Source of the DNA: JAIVGV01 sp031425275
Lineage (GTDB): Bacteria > Acidobacteriota > Blastocatellia > Pyrinomonadales > Pyrinomonadaceae
NCBI GenBank assembly: GCA_031425275.1
Contig: JANPJA010000145.1
Span: 27,400 to 91,399, forward strand
DNA length: 64,000 nt
Direction of reading: 5' to 3'
Both the position numbers and the translations under genes were made by a program. The notes below the pieces were generated by a model. It was given only the letters and a program-made list of their open reading frames with translations, was not told the DNA's origin and made no database searches. Below are positions 29,755 through 38,116 of the stretch, piece after piece. Each line of letters starts with the position of its first letter. The stretch's first letter is position 1.

Positions 29755-30675
29755 TCACTTCTTCGCTTCGCCCTTGAATGTATCCGGGTGGATCAGCTCG
29801 GCGAACTTGCGCGCGGCGTCGGCGACGAACTGCGAGGGGTGGATGACGGAGGCGTCGCGCAGGGGGTGGACGCGCCCCCCGCGGACGGCCTTGAGTTGGG
29901 AGAGTTCGCGCCAGACTTCGACCGGGTCTTCCGCGAGCTTCGTATCTTTCGCGCCGCCCATCGCCATGTCGATGATGATGTCGGGGTCGAGCGTGGCGAC
30001 GGCCTCCTTGTTGATCTGGCCGAAGCCGGTCGCGGCCGGCGGCGCGATGGAGTCGCCGCCCGCGATCTCGATCAGCTCGTCGATAAAGCTCCCCTCGGTC
30101 GCCGTGTAGAGACCGCGCAGCGTGCCCGGCACTCGATCCACGACGCACAGCACGCGCGGCCGTTTCAAGTCCTTCGTCCGCGCGCGAACTTCGTCGAGGC
30201 GCGCGCGCGTCTCGTCGAGGAGCCGGCGGGCCTCGGCGTCTTGCCCCGTGGCCGCGCCGATCTGCGTGATGGAGGCGAGCGCGTCGGCGACCGTGTAGCT
30301 GTTGACGACGAGGATGCGCAGGCCCAGTGACTCAAGCTTGTCCTTGATGAGCGGGGCCTGCGACTCGGTGAGGACGACGAGGTCGGGCTTGAGCGTCGCA
30401 ATCTGTTCGAGGTTGGTGTTGCTCCAGCCGCCGACTTTCGGGAGGCGCGAGACTTCCGGGGGGTACTCGTCGTACTCGGTGACGGCCACGACGCGGTCGA
30501 ACGCGCCGACGCCGTAAAGCACCTCGGTCGTCGAGGGGCTGAGCGAGATGATCCGGCGCGGGCCGGCGGTAACGGCCGCGTCCTTCCCCGTCTCGACGCG
30601 CTCTCCCCCGCCGCACGCTGCGACGAGCAGCGCGGCAAGCAGCGCGACGAGTCTCAGTTCAAGTCGGCCTCTCAT
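29755..30675 (-). CDS. btuF: BtuF-type B12/siderophore-binding lipoprotein
   Basis: The protein has 306 residues from ATG 30675; ATG 30696 would add seven residues and is possible. The signal ends in a lipobox LLVAAC at about residue 21. The mature protein is a class III binding protein with RIISLSPSTTEVLYGVGAF, the loop VTEYDEYPPEV, and ATLKPDLVVLTES. This is the cobalamin-binding subfamily by context (BtuC/D/B and the riboswitch). The start overlaps the end of the DUF5522 gene, so both are translated from one mRNA. Confidence 0.85.
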   Translation of the reverse strand: MRGRLELRLVALLAALLVAACGGGERVETGKDAAVTAGPRRIISLSPSTTEVLYGVGAFDRVVAVTEYDEYPPEVSRLPKVGGWSNTNLEQIATLKPDLVVLTESQAPLIKDKLESLGLRILVVNSYTVADALASITQIGAATGQDAEARRLLDETRARLDEVRARTKDLKRPRVLCVVDRVPGTLRGLYTATEGSFIDELIEIAGGDSIAPPAATGFGQINKEAVATLDPDIIIDMAMGGAKDTKLAEDPVEVWRELSQLKAVRGGRVHPLRDASVIHPSQFVADAARKFAELIHPDTFKGEAKK

Positions 30676-30862
30676 CCGTGGTCGTGTTGGTGGCATCAAC
30701 AAGTCGCAACTCCTCTTGCCGCGCGCCGTAGGGGCAATGGCGGCAGCCGTTCTCGCAGCAGCGGCCGCGCCGCAGGTGGTAACGCTCGGTGAAGACGAAG
30801 GCCGCGCCCTCCCAGTAAAAATCTTCGCCTTCGATGAGTTTCACTTCCGCCGATCCAGGCAT
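30659..30862 (-). CDS. DUF5522 family protein
   Basis: This 67-residue protein starts at ATG 30862. The core is FYWEGAAFVFTERYHLRRGRCCENGCRHCPYG, a typical DUF5522 pattern with four cysteines and a histidine that look suited to zinc or iron binding. It overlaps btuF by 17 bases. Family members have no proven function. Its position between the BtuB-like receptor and BtuF suggests a link to cobalamin, or simply co-transcription. Confidence 0.8.
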   Translation of the reverse strand: MPGSAEVKLIEGEDFYWEGAAFVFTERYHLRRGRCCENGCRHCPYGARQEELRLVDATNTTTDERPT

Positions 30863-30906
30863 AGCGTTGACGATTTCACTTTCGGCTGACCGAACTGCGA
30901 AGCAAC

Positions 30907-30998
30907 TCACCGCGGAGACGCAGAGGTCGCAGAGATTGCGCAGAGAAAGACCAAATCTCTGCGTCTCCTCTGCGTTCTCTGCGTCTCTGCGGTGAACT
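30907..30998. repeat. Palindrome (CACCGCGGAGACGCAGAG type)
   Basis: CTCACCGCGGAGACGCAGAG at the left is mirrored by CTGCGTCTCTGCGGTGA at the right, with the GCAGAG word repeated inside. It lies between the receptor gene and the DUF5522 gene. Confidence 0.87.
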
Positions 30999-31026
30999 CA
31001 ATACTGCTGCCTCATTCGACTCGGAG

Positions 31027-33486
31027 TTAAAAGTTCAACTGCGCGCCCGCGCGCCCCGTCCGGCCCGGCGTGCGGAAGCCGCTCTCGTAGTAGTCGCGGT
31101 CGGACACGTTCTCGACGCGGCCGAAGAAGCGCCACGAGCGCGACTCGCCCCACGGGAGCGTATAACTCGCGCCGAAATCCGCGCGCGCCGTCCGGCCGAA
31201 ACGATAGACGCGGCTCCCGAAAGTCGCCGGGTCGAAAATTGGGGCGAGGTAGTCGCCCGCCGCCGAGAGATCGAAGTTGAAGAGCAGCCGGCGGCCGACG
31301 CGCTGCGTGGCGACGACGGAGAACTGGTGGTGCGGGATCGCGAAGGAGCGCACCTGCCCGAGCCGGGGCCGGCGCTCGTCGCTGTTGGCGTAAGTGTAAG
31401 CGGCGCGCAGGTCGAGCGTGCGCGTCGGGGCGGCTTCGAGGCTCAGTTCCGCGCCGCGCGCCAGTCCCCCGCCCGTGTTGACGTAGCCGCCGAAGCGGCC
31501 GAACGGATCGTCCGGCGAGACGAGGCCGGTGAAGTCGAAGATGATGGTTTGTTGCAGCCGCGTGTAGAAGTAGGTGGCCGAGACGCGCAGGCGGCGCGAG
31601 GCGAAAGTTTGATCGAGGCCCGCGTCGAACGAGACGGCGCGCTCGGGCGCGAGGCGCGGGTCGCCGAAGGGCGAGAAGCCGAAGAAGCCGCTGTAGGACG
31701 AGCCGAACCGCTCGAAGAGCGAAGGCTTGCGGTAGGCGTTGCCCGCGTGCGCGCGCAGCTTCGTGCCAGTCTCTCGGAAGAAGTAGGCGATTGAGCCGTC
31801 GCCCGTGTAGGCCGTGGGCGGCGAGACGAAAGCGATGTCGGAGTAGGGCGCGGAGGCCGCAGGGGTGAAGCGCGGCTCGCCGAGCGCGAACCGCTGCGCG
31901 CGGAAGGCGGCGGAGAGCTGGAGGCGGTCGTCGAGCAGGCGAATCTGATCCTGTATGAAGAACGTGTGGCTGCGCTCCGCGGCCTCGGCCGTCAGGTCGT
32001 CGCCGGGCGACGAGGCGAACTGCCGGTTGATGAACGTCTCGCTCTCGAACTCGTAACCGGCGGTGACGAGGTGCGAGCGCAGGGGCGAGACGTCGGCGCG
32101 TGCGTTGAGGGTGTGTGCGCGGCCGTCGAAATCGGCGCGCGGCGTGTTGAAGAATTCCTGACTGCGGTCGCCCGCGCCCGCCGGGCCTTCGTTGAAGCGG
32201 CCGCCGGTGCGCACCGCGTGGTAAGTGACGTTGTAGCCGAAACGCTCGAAGGGCCGGTGGGCGAAGGTGAGCGCGCCGGAAAAGAAGCGCGCCGAGCGCG
32301 AGGCGTCCGGGTCGTTGGCCGACGGGATGAACGTCGCGCCGCCCGCGTTCAAACTCTCCGCCGGCGTCCCCGCTTCATACCGACGGAGTTCGCCGCGCGA
32401 GACGGCGACCGCGTCGAGGACGCCGGGGGCGAGCGCGGCGGCGACGGGGCGCGGGTCGTCGTTGAGTTGGGCGAAGGTGTCGGCGGCATAGACGCGCGCC
32501 GTAAGAGTCGCCGTCGGCGAGAAATGGTAGAGGGCGCGGCCCTGCGCCGAAGTGTTGCGCGCGGCGTCCGTATCGTCCACGCCGCGCGTCACGTTGCGGT
32601 GCGAGAGACCCGCGCTAAAGACGAAGCGATCTTCCGACGTGCCGCCCGCGATTTGCGCGCGCCCGCGAAAGAAACCGAGGCCGCCCGCTTCGGCGAGCAA
32701 GTGACCGCGCACGGGGCCGCCGCCCTCGTCCGTGACGAGGTTGACGACGCCGCCGACCGCGTTCGTGCCGTAGAGCGACGAGCCGGAGCCGCGCAGGATT
32801 TCGACGCGCGCGAGATTCACCACGTCCAGCTCGGCGAGGTAGCCGGAGGCGTCGCCTTGCGGCGCGCTGGGGTCGCGGAAGCGCAGGCCGTCGATGAGGA
32901 CGGCCGTGTCCTGATTGCGCAGGCCGCGCGTCTTGACGGTGGCGAGCGCGCCGGGGCCGCCGAGTTGCTGCACGCGCAGGCCCGGCACGGCGCGCAGGGC
33001 TTCGACGACGGAGAACTCGCCGCGCTCTTCCATCTCGCGATTGGGAATGGTCGAGACGGCCTTCGAGACTTCGTCAATCGGCTGCGCCGTGTCGGACGCG
33101 GTGACGACGACATCGGCGCGGACGCCCGCCGGTTCAAGACCTAGATCGAGCGTCGCCGCCTCGTCCGCCGCGACGCGCACCGTTCGCGCGGGGGCCGGGG
33201 CGAAACCGCGCGCGTCGGCCTCGACCAAATACTCGCCGGCCGCGAGCCGCTCGAAGCGGTACGCGCCGTCCGGCCCGGTGCGCGTGTTGAGCCGCACGCG
33301 CAGTCCCCGCGCGTACAAAGTCAGGATCGCGCCCGCGACGTTCGCCCCTTGCGAATCTGTGACGCGCCCCGCAAGGGTCGCGCCGCGGCCCGACGCCTGC
33401 TGCTGCTGCCGCGCCGGCGCGTGCGAGTTGAACGCGAGCGCGAGCGCCAGCGTCACGACGAATTTCCCGGACAGTTTTTTTCTCAT
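31027..33486 (-). CDS. btuB: TonB-dependent outer-membrane receptor, BtuB-like
   Basis: This 819-residue protein starts at ATG 33486, with a signal peptide (about 1-25). A carboxypeptidase-like regulatory domain follows (about 35-120; GRVTDSQGANVAGAILTLYA). The plug domain (about 125-240) has LRAVPGLRVQQLG and LRGSGSSLYGTNAVGGVVNL. The 22-strand barrel ends in an aromatic C-terminus (QLNF). The TonB box may be near the plug start (VVVTAS). The riboswitch upstream and the BtuCDF genes downstream make cobalamin the likely ligand. There are 400 bases between the riboswitch and the start, with a terminator-like hairpin in between. Confidence 0.87.
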   Translation of the reverse strand: MRKKLSGKFVVTLALALAFNSHAPARQQQQASGRGATLAGRVTDSQGANVAGAILTLYARGLRVRLNTRTGPDGAYRFERLAAGEYLVEADARGFAPAPARTVRVAADEAATLDLGLEPAGVRADVVVTASDTAQPIDEVSKAVSTIPNREMEERGEFSVVEALRAVPGLRVQQLGGPGALATVKTRGLRNQDTAVLIDGLRFRDPSAPQGDASGYLAELDVVNLARVEILRGSGSSLYGTNAVGGVVNLVTDEGGGPVRGHLLAEAGGLGFFRGRAQIAGGTSEDRFVFSAGLSHRNVTRGVDDTDAARNTSAQGRALYHFSPTATLTARVYAADTFAQLNDDPRPVAAALAPGVLDAVAVSRGELRRYEAGTPAESLNAGGATFIPSANDPDASRSARFFSGALTFAHRPFERFGYNVTYHAVRTGGRFNEGPAGAGDRSQEFFNTPRADFDGRAHTLNARADVSPLRSHLVTAGYEFESETFINRQFASSPGDDLTAEAAERSHTFFIQDQIRLLDDRLQLSAAFRAQRFALGEPRFTPAASAPYSDIAFVSPPTAYTGDGSIAYFFRETGTKLRAHAGNAYRKPSLFERFGSSYSGFFGFSPFGDPRLAPERAVSFDAGLDQTFASRRLRVSATYFYTRLQQTIIFDFTGLVSPDDPFGRFGGYVNTGGGLARGAELSLEAAPTRTLDLRAAYTYANSDERRPRLGQVRSFAIPHHQFSVVATQRVGRRLLFNFDLSAAGDYLAPIFDPATFGSRVYRFGRTARADFGASYTLPWGESRSWRFFGRVENVSDRDYYESGFRTPGRTGRAGAQLNF

Positions 33487-33599
33487 CTCTTATCCCCGCA
33501 ATTTCTCTATGACGCGGCGGACGGCGACCGACCGGGCGCGGCGGGAAAGAGACGGCGCGTGTCAGGCGCGCGCGAATAGACGCGCGCCAAAAACCGGAA

Positions 33600-33637
33600 A
33601 CGCCCTCGATCCTGCCGGGCGGCAAGACCGAGGGCGT
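33600..33637 (-). terminator. Candidate expression-platform hairpin of the cobalamin riboswitch
   Basis: Bases 33600-33608 pair with 33629-33637 (9 bp) with a further inner stem (33613-33616 with 33621-33624). On the minus strand the stem is followed by TTTCCGGTTTTTGG. It lies between the riboswitch and the receptor gene, where a B12-controlled terminator is expected. Confidence 0.5.
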
Positions 33638-33776
33638 GTCGGTTGACGTGAAATCAAAACCACTCGCGGGCCGCGCGCCGTGTCAACAGCGCGCCGGGCC
33701 TGCGAGGAGTTTTGATCGAACGCACGGACGCCACTCGCTCTCTCCCGGAGCGTTAGCGGTCGCCTCCGTCAGCGAA

Positions 33777-33887
33777 GCTCTTAGCTGTTAGCTATCAGCT
33801 ATTAGCCATTAACCGTTAGTTGCTTGCTGTCAGCCGCGTCACCCCTTCGGTATGGCTAACGGCTAACAGCTAATCGCTAACAGCTCT
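33777..33887. repeat. Word palindrome (TTAGCTGTTAGC words)
   Basis: GCTCTTAGCTGTTAGCTATC at the left is mirrored by GGCTAACGGCTAACAGC at the right. The right arm touches the riboswitch 3' end. It belongs to the same word family as 992-1144. Confidence 0.8.
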
Positions 33888-33891
33888 TCTT

Positions 33892-34080
33892 GCAGGCAAG
33901 GTTTCCTGACTCCCGGCTCGGACGCGTCGCGGCTGCCGGCCTTCCCCGCTCGGCGCGAGTGACCATTTCAGTTGGCAAGCGACACAATCGCCGGTACACA
34001 GTGGCGGGAACCGTGCGGGCTTGACACCCGACTTCCCTTGTCAGCCCCCGATTTGCGGGGGCCACCTGCGACGGTTCGGG
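33892..34080 (-). promoter_or_regulatory. Cobalamin riboswitch
   Basis: On the minus strand the region reads through the known landmarks of a B12 aptamer. A 5' arm (34080-34050) comes first, then GGGAA and CGGGTGTCAA near 34035-34017, then CCCGCCACTGT (the B12-box region, complement of 33998-34008). A GC-rich arm follows (GAGCGGGGAAGGCC near 33950), and the 3' end AGTCAGGAAACC-TTGCCTGC (33892-33911). The direction matches the BtuB-like receptor. When adenosylcobalamin or another cobalamin binds, expression of the receptor and downstream uptake genes should fall. Confidence 0.87.
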
Positions 34081-34360
34081 CCGCGCGCGCTTTCACGACG
34101 GCGGCTCGAAACAGCGAAACAAAATCTTCAGCTTTTAAAGAACTGGCCGGGGCCGCCGTCGAACTCGGGCGCGACGTGTGCTACTGATTTTGGCGGCGGC
34201 TGATTCGGCGCGCCCAAACTAACACCCGGCACACACCGCGTCAAGTTGCCCCGCCCGACGACCCCGGCCGGCTTCGGCGTCGGGGCCTCATCTCGTAGAA
34301 TCAAGCGGCGCGTCGGGCAGTTACAGTTAAGGAGATTAGACGGCCACGAGAGTGCGAGCG

Positions 34361-34978
34361 ATGACGAACAAACCGCCGGTTTACGACCGCTTCGCCGGGC
34401 GCTACGACGGCGTGATGCGACCGCTGGAGCGTTGGCTCATCGCGCGTCTGCGCGCCGCCGCGTTCGGCGAACTACATGATAGCGGCGGCGGCGGCGGCGG
34501 CGGCCCGTTGCTCGAAGTCGGCGCGGGCACGGGGGCCAATTTCGCGCACTACCCGGCGGCCGCGACGGGCGCGGCCTGCGAGTTGAGCCGCGAGATGCTG
34601 CGGCGCGCGCGCGCGAAAGCCCGGCCCGCGGGCGTGCGGCTCGTGCAGGCCCGCGCCGAGCGGCTCCCCTTCGCCGACGCGGTTTTCGACGCGGCCCTCG
34701 CCACGCTCGTCTTCTGTTCGGTCGAATCGCCGGCCGCAGGACTCGCGGAGATGCGCCGCGTCGTGCGCCCCGGCGGCCGCGTCATTCTGGTCGAGCATGT
34801 CCGCCCCGCGAACATCCTCGGCCCGGTCTTCGACGCGCTGAGCCTCCTGACCGTCCCCTTCCTCGAAGACCACTTCAACCGCCGCACGGCGGAAGCGGCC
34901 GCGCGCGCCGGCTTGCGCGTCCGCCGCGTCGAGGCCCACGCGCTCGGCATCGTCCAACTGATCGTGTGCGAAGTTTGA
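34361..34978 (+). CDS. Class I SAM-dependent methyltransferase
   Basis: This 205-residue protein starts at ATG 34361, with GTG 34352 possible. It opens with YDRFAGRYDGVMRPLERWL. The SAM-binding motif is LLEVGAGTGANFAHYP, with a later acidic motif AERLPFADAVFDAALATLVF and the post-motif RVVRPGGRVILVEHVR. This pattern is like UbiE/phospholipid N-methyltransferase-type enzymes. A glycine run (GGGGGGG) just before motif I comes from a GGC repeat and may be length-variable. The substrate is unknown; a lipid or quinone is possible from the motif after the SAM site. Confidence 0.8.
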   Translation: MTNKPPVYDRFAGRYDGVMRPLERWLIARLRAAAFGELHDSGGGGGGGPLLEVGAGTGANFAHYPAAATGAACELSREMLRRARAKARPAGVRLVQARAERLPFADAVFDAALATLVFCSVESPAAGLAEMRRVVRPGGRVILVEHVRPANILGPVFDALSLLTVPFLEDHFNRRTAEAAARAGLRVRRVEAHALGIVQLIVCEV

Positions 34979-35069
34979 ATGAACGCCCGCGCGCGGCGGA
35001 AGACTTTGCGACTTTGCCGCTTTGCGGGAGAATGCTTTCGCGCGTCGCCGCGTGCGACACCGGCGCGCG

Positions 35070-35121
<52 letters not shown>

Positions 35122-35135
35122 GGGGGAATTGAGAA

Positions 35136-35993
35136 GTGACCTCGAAATCTACGAACGCGCTGGCGCGCGTCCGCGTCGGCTGTCAGGGCTGGAACTACGA
35201 CGGCTGGGTGACGCCGCCGGCGGCAATCGCGCCCGTCTTCTACCCGCACGCCACGCGCGCGGCCGGGATGCTCGAAATCTACGCGCGCGCCTTCGACACC
35301 GTCGAAGTCGATTCCACCTTCTACGCCGTCCCCCCGGCCTCGACCGTCGATGCGTGGCACAAGCGCACGCCGCCCGCCTTCACCTTCGCCCTCAAGCTGC
35401 CGCAGGAGATCACGCACGAGTTCGCGCTCCGCCCCGCGAGCGCCGGGGTACTCTCGGAGTTCTGCGAGCACGCGCGGCTGCTCCAAGACAAGCTCGCCGC
35501 CACGCTCGTCCAACTCCCGCCCCACTTCGAGGCCGACGCCGACACGGTGCGCACGCTCGCGCGCTTCCTGCCGCTGCTGCCCGTGGATTTGCGCTTCGCC
35601 TTCGAGTTCCGCCACCCGAGTTGGCTGCGCGAAGACGTGATCGAACTGCTGAACAAACACAACGCCGCGCTCGCGCTCGTCGAGGGCCAGTGGATCGCGC
35701 GCCGCGCGCAGTGGCGGATGGTCGAGAGCCTCGCCGCCGACTTCGCCTACGTCCGCTTCATGGGCGCGCGCGACCTCGCCCGCTTCGACGCGGTGCAACG
35801 CCCGCAGGACAAGAACCTCAAACTCTGGGCCGAAGCCGTCCGCCGCCTCGCCGATCGCTTCAGCCACGCCTACGTCTATTTCAGCAACTTCTACGAGGGC
35901 CACGCCCCCGCCTCCGCCAACTCACTCAAACGACTCCTCGGCCAACCCGCCGTCGCGCCCGCCGACCTCGACAACCAGCAGTCGCTCTTCTAA
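35136..35993 (+). CDS. DUF72 family protein
   Basis: This 285-residue protein is read from GTG 35136 with AGGGGG about ten bases upstream. DUF72 motifs are VRVGCQGWNYDGWV at the start, NTVEVDS-type VEVDSTFYAVPP, and FEFRHPSWL in the middle, with a TIM-barrel-like fold predicted for the family. Members have a conserved acidic pocket but no known reaction. The end is QQSLF. It lies 157 bases after the methyltransferase, separated by the 9-bp tandem repeat. Confidence 0.85.
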   Translation: MTSKSTNALARVRVGCQGWNYDGWVTPPAAIAPVFYPHATRAAGMLEIYARAFDTVEVDSTFYAVPPASTVDAWHKRTPPAFTFALKLPQEITHEFALRPASAGVLSEFCEHARLLQDKLAATLVQLPPHFEADADTVRTLARFLPLLPVDLRFAFEFRHPSWLREDVIELLNKHNAALALVEGQWIARRAQWRMVESLAADFAYVRFMGARDLARFDAVQRPQDKNLKLWAEAVRRLADRFSHAYVYFSNFYEGHAPASANSLKRLLGQPAVAPADLDNQQSLF

Positions 35994-36065
35994 GCTCGCG
36001 AGCTACGCGGTGATAGCGTAAGCATATCGGTTAATTCGCGCGTCATGCCGCCTCACATCTTAATC

Positions 36066-36093
36066 TTGAAAGGCCGGTGCTTTTTGTTATCAT
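36066..36093 (+). promoter_or_regulatory. Promoter of the DUF433 gene, probably leaderless
   Basis: TTGAAA (36066-36071) is 16 bases from TATCAT (36088-36093). The -10 box ends six bases before ATG 36100, so transcription would begin at or next to the start codon and give a leaderless mRNA. No ribosome site is visible. Confidence 0.45.
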
Positions 36094-36099
36094 TCGTCA

Positions 36100-36339
36100 A
36101 TGGACTACCGCGACATCATTACCATTGAGCCGGGCAAGCGTAGCGGGAAGCCGTGTATCCGCGGGACGCGGATGACGGTGACGGACGTTTTAGAGTATCT
36201 GGCGGGCGGGATGACCGAAGCGGAAATCTTAGCTGATTTTCCCGACCTCACGGCGGAGGATATTCGCGCCTGTTTAGCTTTCGCCGCAGACCGCGAACGT
36301 AAGCTGGCGACGTTGCCGCAACATGAAACTGCTGTGTGA
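36100..36339 (+). CDS. DUF433 family protein (antitoxin-like)
   Basis: This 79-residue protein starts at ATG 36100. Family pattern: IITIEPGKRSGKPCIRGTRM, TVTDVLEYLAGGMTEAEIL, and DFPDLTAEDIRACLAFAADRE. DUF433 proteins have a winged-helix-like fold and are typically paired with a DUF5615 (PIN-like) toxin, the antitoxin gene first and overlapping. Here the next frame begins inside its last codons with MKLLCDHNFAP, the DUF5615 N-terminus, but then departs from it. Confidence 0.85.
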   Translation: MDYRDIITIEPGKRSGKPCIRGTRMTVTDVLEYLAGGMTEAEILADFPDLTAEDIRACLAFAADRERKLATLPQHETAV

Positions 36340-37546
36340 TCATAATTTCGCGCCGCTAGCTTCCGTCGCGCTGGCAGTTCATCTATTTGCTGCAACTATT
36401 CTTCCTTTAACTTCGGGCACGCCGAAGTTCCCTGCCTCCGCTCACCAGCAATCCGAAAAGAATACCGCCGCCCGCGAGGCGAAGCGTGGCCGTCGTCTCT
36501 GGCCCGGCTCGCGATTCACGGAGGCCGAACGTGCGGGCGCGATCCGGCGCGGGTTGCGCTTCATCTACGGCACGGCGCGCGACGAACAGAACTTCGCGGC
36601 TTACGGGAGCGACTACCTCTGGTGCTTCTATACGATCTCGGAGGGCGTCGGCGACGCGGCCGTGCGGCGCGAGGCGCGGCGGATGGGGAGGGAGCGCGCG
36701 CGGGCGTGGCGCGCGACGCATCGCGCGTTGCCGCCCGGTGCCGACGCCGGGATGATCGCGGACTTCGCCTTCGGCGACGACGCGGCCGCGAGTCTGGGTA
36801 TGCGCGACGCGCGGCTCAGGCGGGAGTTGCGCCGCGCGGCCGCGCGCTTTTCGGCGCGCGACTTCATGAAGTTCGACCCCGCCACGGAGCCGCCGCCGTC
36901 GGACGTGCCCGAAGAGTGCGAGTTCGACCGCGCCGCGAACGGGCGCGGGGACACGCACTGCCGCCGCTGCCAACGCCCGCTCAAGATGCGGACGCGGCAG
37001 GACGTGTGGTACGACGCCCTCATCAACGCTTACGTGGGCGAGCGCGCCGGCGTCAGGCTCGGCGCGAGTTACGCGGAAGTATTCCGCTGGCTGCCCGCTT
37101 TGCGCCCGTATCGCGGGGGCGAGGGCGGCGCGAACGCGGAGTTCTACGACACGGTTTACGCCCTCACGCACGTCGTCTATACGCTCAACGATTACGGGCA
37201 GACGCGACTCTCGCCGCGCTGGCTGCCGCGCGAGTACGAGTTCCTGCGCGCGAATCTGCGCGAGGCGATCCGGGCGCGCGACGCCGACATGCTCGGCGAG
37301 TTCGTGGATTCGCTGCGCGCCTTCGGACTGACCGAAGACGACGCGGGCGTGCGCGAAGGGGTCGAGTACTTGTTAGCCCACCAGAACGCGGACGGGAGCT
37401 GGGGCGACGCCGCGGAGCGCGACATCTATTTGCGCTATCACCCGACGTGGGGCGGCGTCGCGGCCCTGTCGGACTACCGCTGGCGTGGTTTTAGCCCCCG
37501 CTTCGCGCGCGTGCAAAACCTTCCCGGCGTCCGCGTCACGCGCTAA
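36323..37546 (+). CDS. Hypothetical protein, chimeric or signal-peptide N-terminus, cyclase-like repeat near C-terminus
   Basis: This 407-residue frame starts at ATG 36323 inside the DUF433 gene. Its first 11 residues (MKLLCDHNFAP) look like the start of a DUF5615 toxin, then LASVALAVHLFAATILPLTS is hydrophobic and could be a signal peptide. The rest is a different protein: a helical region (about 65-300) with an EECEF and CRRC cysteine pair (possible zinc site), then a stretch near 340-365 (YLLAHQNADGSWGD) like one repeat of terpene-cyclase/alpha-alpha barrel proteins. A remnant of a lost toxin joined to an unrelated gene is one reading; a real secreted protein is the other. Function is unknown. 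Confidence 0.5.
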   Translation: MKLLCDHNFAPLASVALAVHLFAATILPLTSGTPKFPASAHQQSEKNTAAREAKRGRRLWPGSRFTEAERAGAIRRGLRFIYGTARDEQNFAAYGSDYLWCFYTISEGVGDAAVRREARRMGRERARAWRATHRALPPGADAGMIADFAFGDDAAASLGMRDARLRRELRRAAARFSARDFMKFDPATEPPPSDVPEECEFDRAANGRGDTHCRRCQRPLKMRTRQDVWYDALINAYVGERAGVRLGASYAEVFRWLPALRPYRGGEGGANAEFYDTVYALTHVVYTLNDYGQTRLSPRWLPREYEFLRANLREAIRARDADMLGEFVDSLRAFGLTEDDAGVREGVEYLLAHQNADGSWGDAAERDIYLRYHPTWGGVAALSDYRWRGFSPRFARVQNLPGVRVTR

Positions 37547-37673
37547 ACTTCGCCGGCCCGAATGACACGGGGACTCCCCCGAGCGGCGACGACGACAAAG
37601 AGGTCGCAAACGATTACTGCCGAGCGGGGCGTGGAGTTAGAGCGGTTTTCGATTGAGCGTATCGGACGGCCGG

Positions 37674-37769
37674 ACTCACCGCCGCAGGCGCGGAGGAAGC
37701 GCGGAGGGCCGCAGAGAATTCAACCTCTCTGCGGCCCTCCGCGTGATCCCCGCGCCTGCGGCGGTGAGT
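37674..37769. repeat. Palindrome (CACCGCCGCAGGCGCGGAG type)
   Basis: ACTCACCGCCGCAGGCGCGG at the left is mirrored by CCGCGCCTGCGGCGGTGAGT at the right, with an inner GGAGGGCCGCAGAG pair. It is of the same family as 12351 and 30907. Confidence 0.88.
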
Positions 37770-37813
37770 ACTAATGCTTCCCCGTCGCTCGTTTGCACAG
37801 GGCCGGTCGTCGC

Positions 37814-38116
37814 TCATGCTGCTTCGTCGCCGCCGAGCGCGTTCATGATGGCGGTGAATTGTTCGACCTGTTCGCGCGCCCGCTCCAACGCGCGGCGGCT
37901 GTCGAGGTAGGCGGCCCAGTGGGGCGTGTTGGTGAGGGCCTTGAGCGTGTCTTCGTCGATGGTCTGCGCCATCAGCGCGACGAGGTCGCCCGTGACGCGC
38001 GTGTGTTCGAGCAGCGCGCGGATGATCGCGTAGGCGAGCCGCGCCTGAGTCGCGTCGAGGTCGCGCGCGGCGGCCGCCGCGCCGCCCGCGTCCGGCGTCG
38101 TCTCCCGCTCGCTCAC
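37814..38116 (-). CDS. Small helical protein coupled to ygfZ
   Basis: This 100-residue protein starts at GTG 38116, overlapping the ygfZ stop by four bases (GTGA), which decides the start. It is rich in Ala, Arg and Glu and predicted all-helical (RLAYAIIRALLEHTRVTGDL; LDSRRALERAREQVEQFTAI). No signal peptide or membrane helix is present. The tight coupling to ygfZ suggests co-translation, but I recognise no family. Confidence 0.65.
   Translation of the reverse strand: MSERETTPDAGGAAAAARDLDATQARLAYAIIRALLEHTRVTGDLVALMAQTIDEDTLKALTNTPHWAAYLDSRRALERAREQVEQFTAIMNALGGDEAA

Noticed and set aside
30863..30910. Longer start for the DUF5522 gene
   Set aside because: The extra 16 residues have no family match and lie beside a palindrome; ATG 30862 starts the conserved part.
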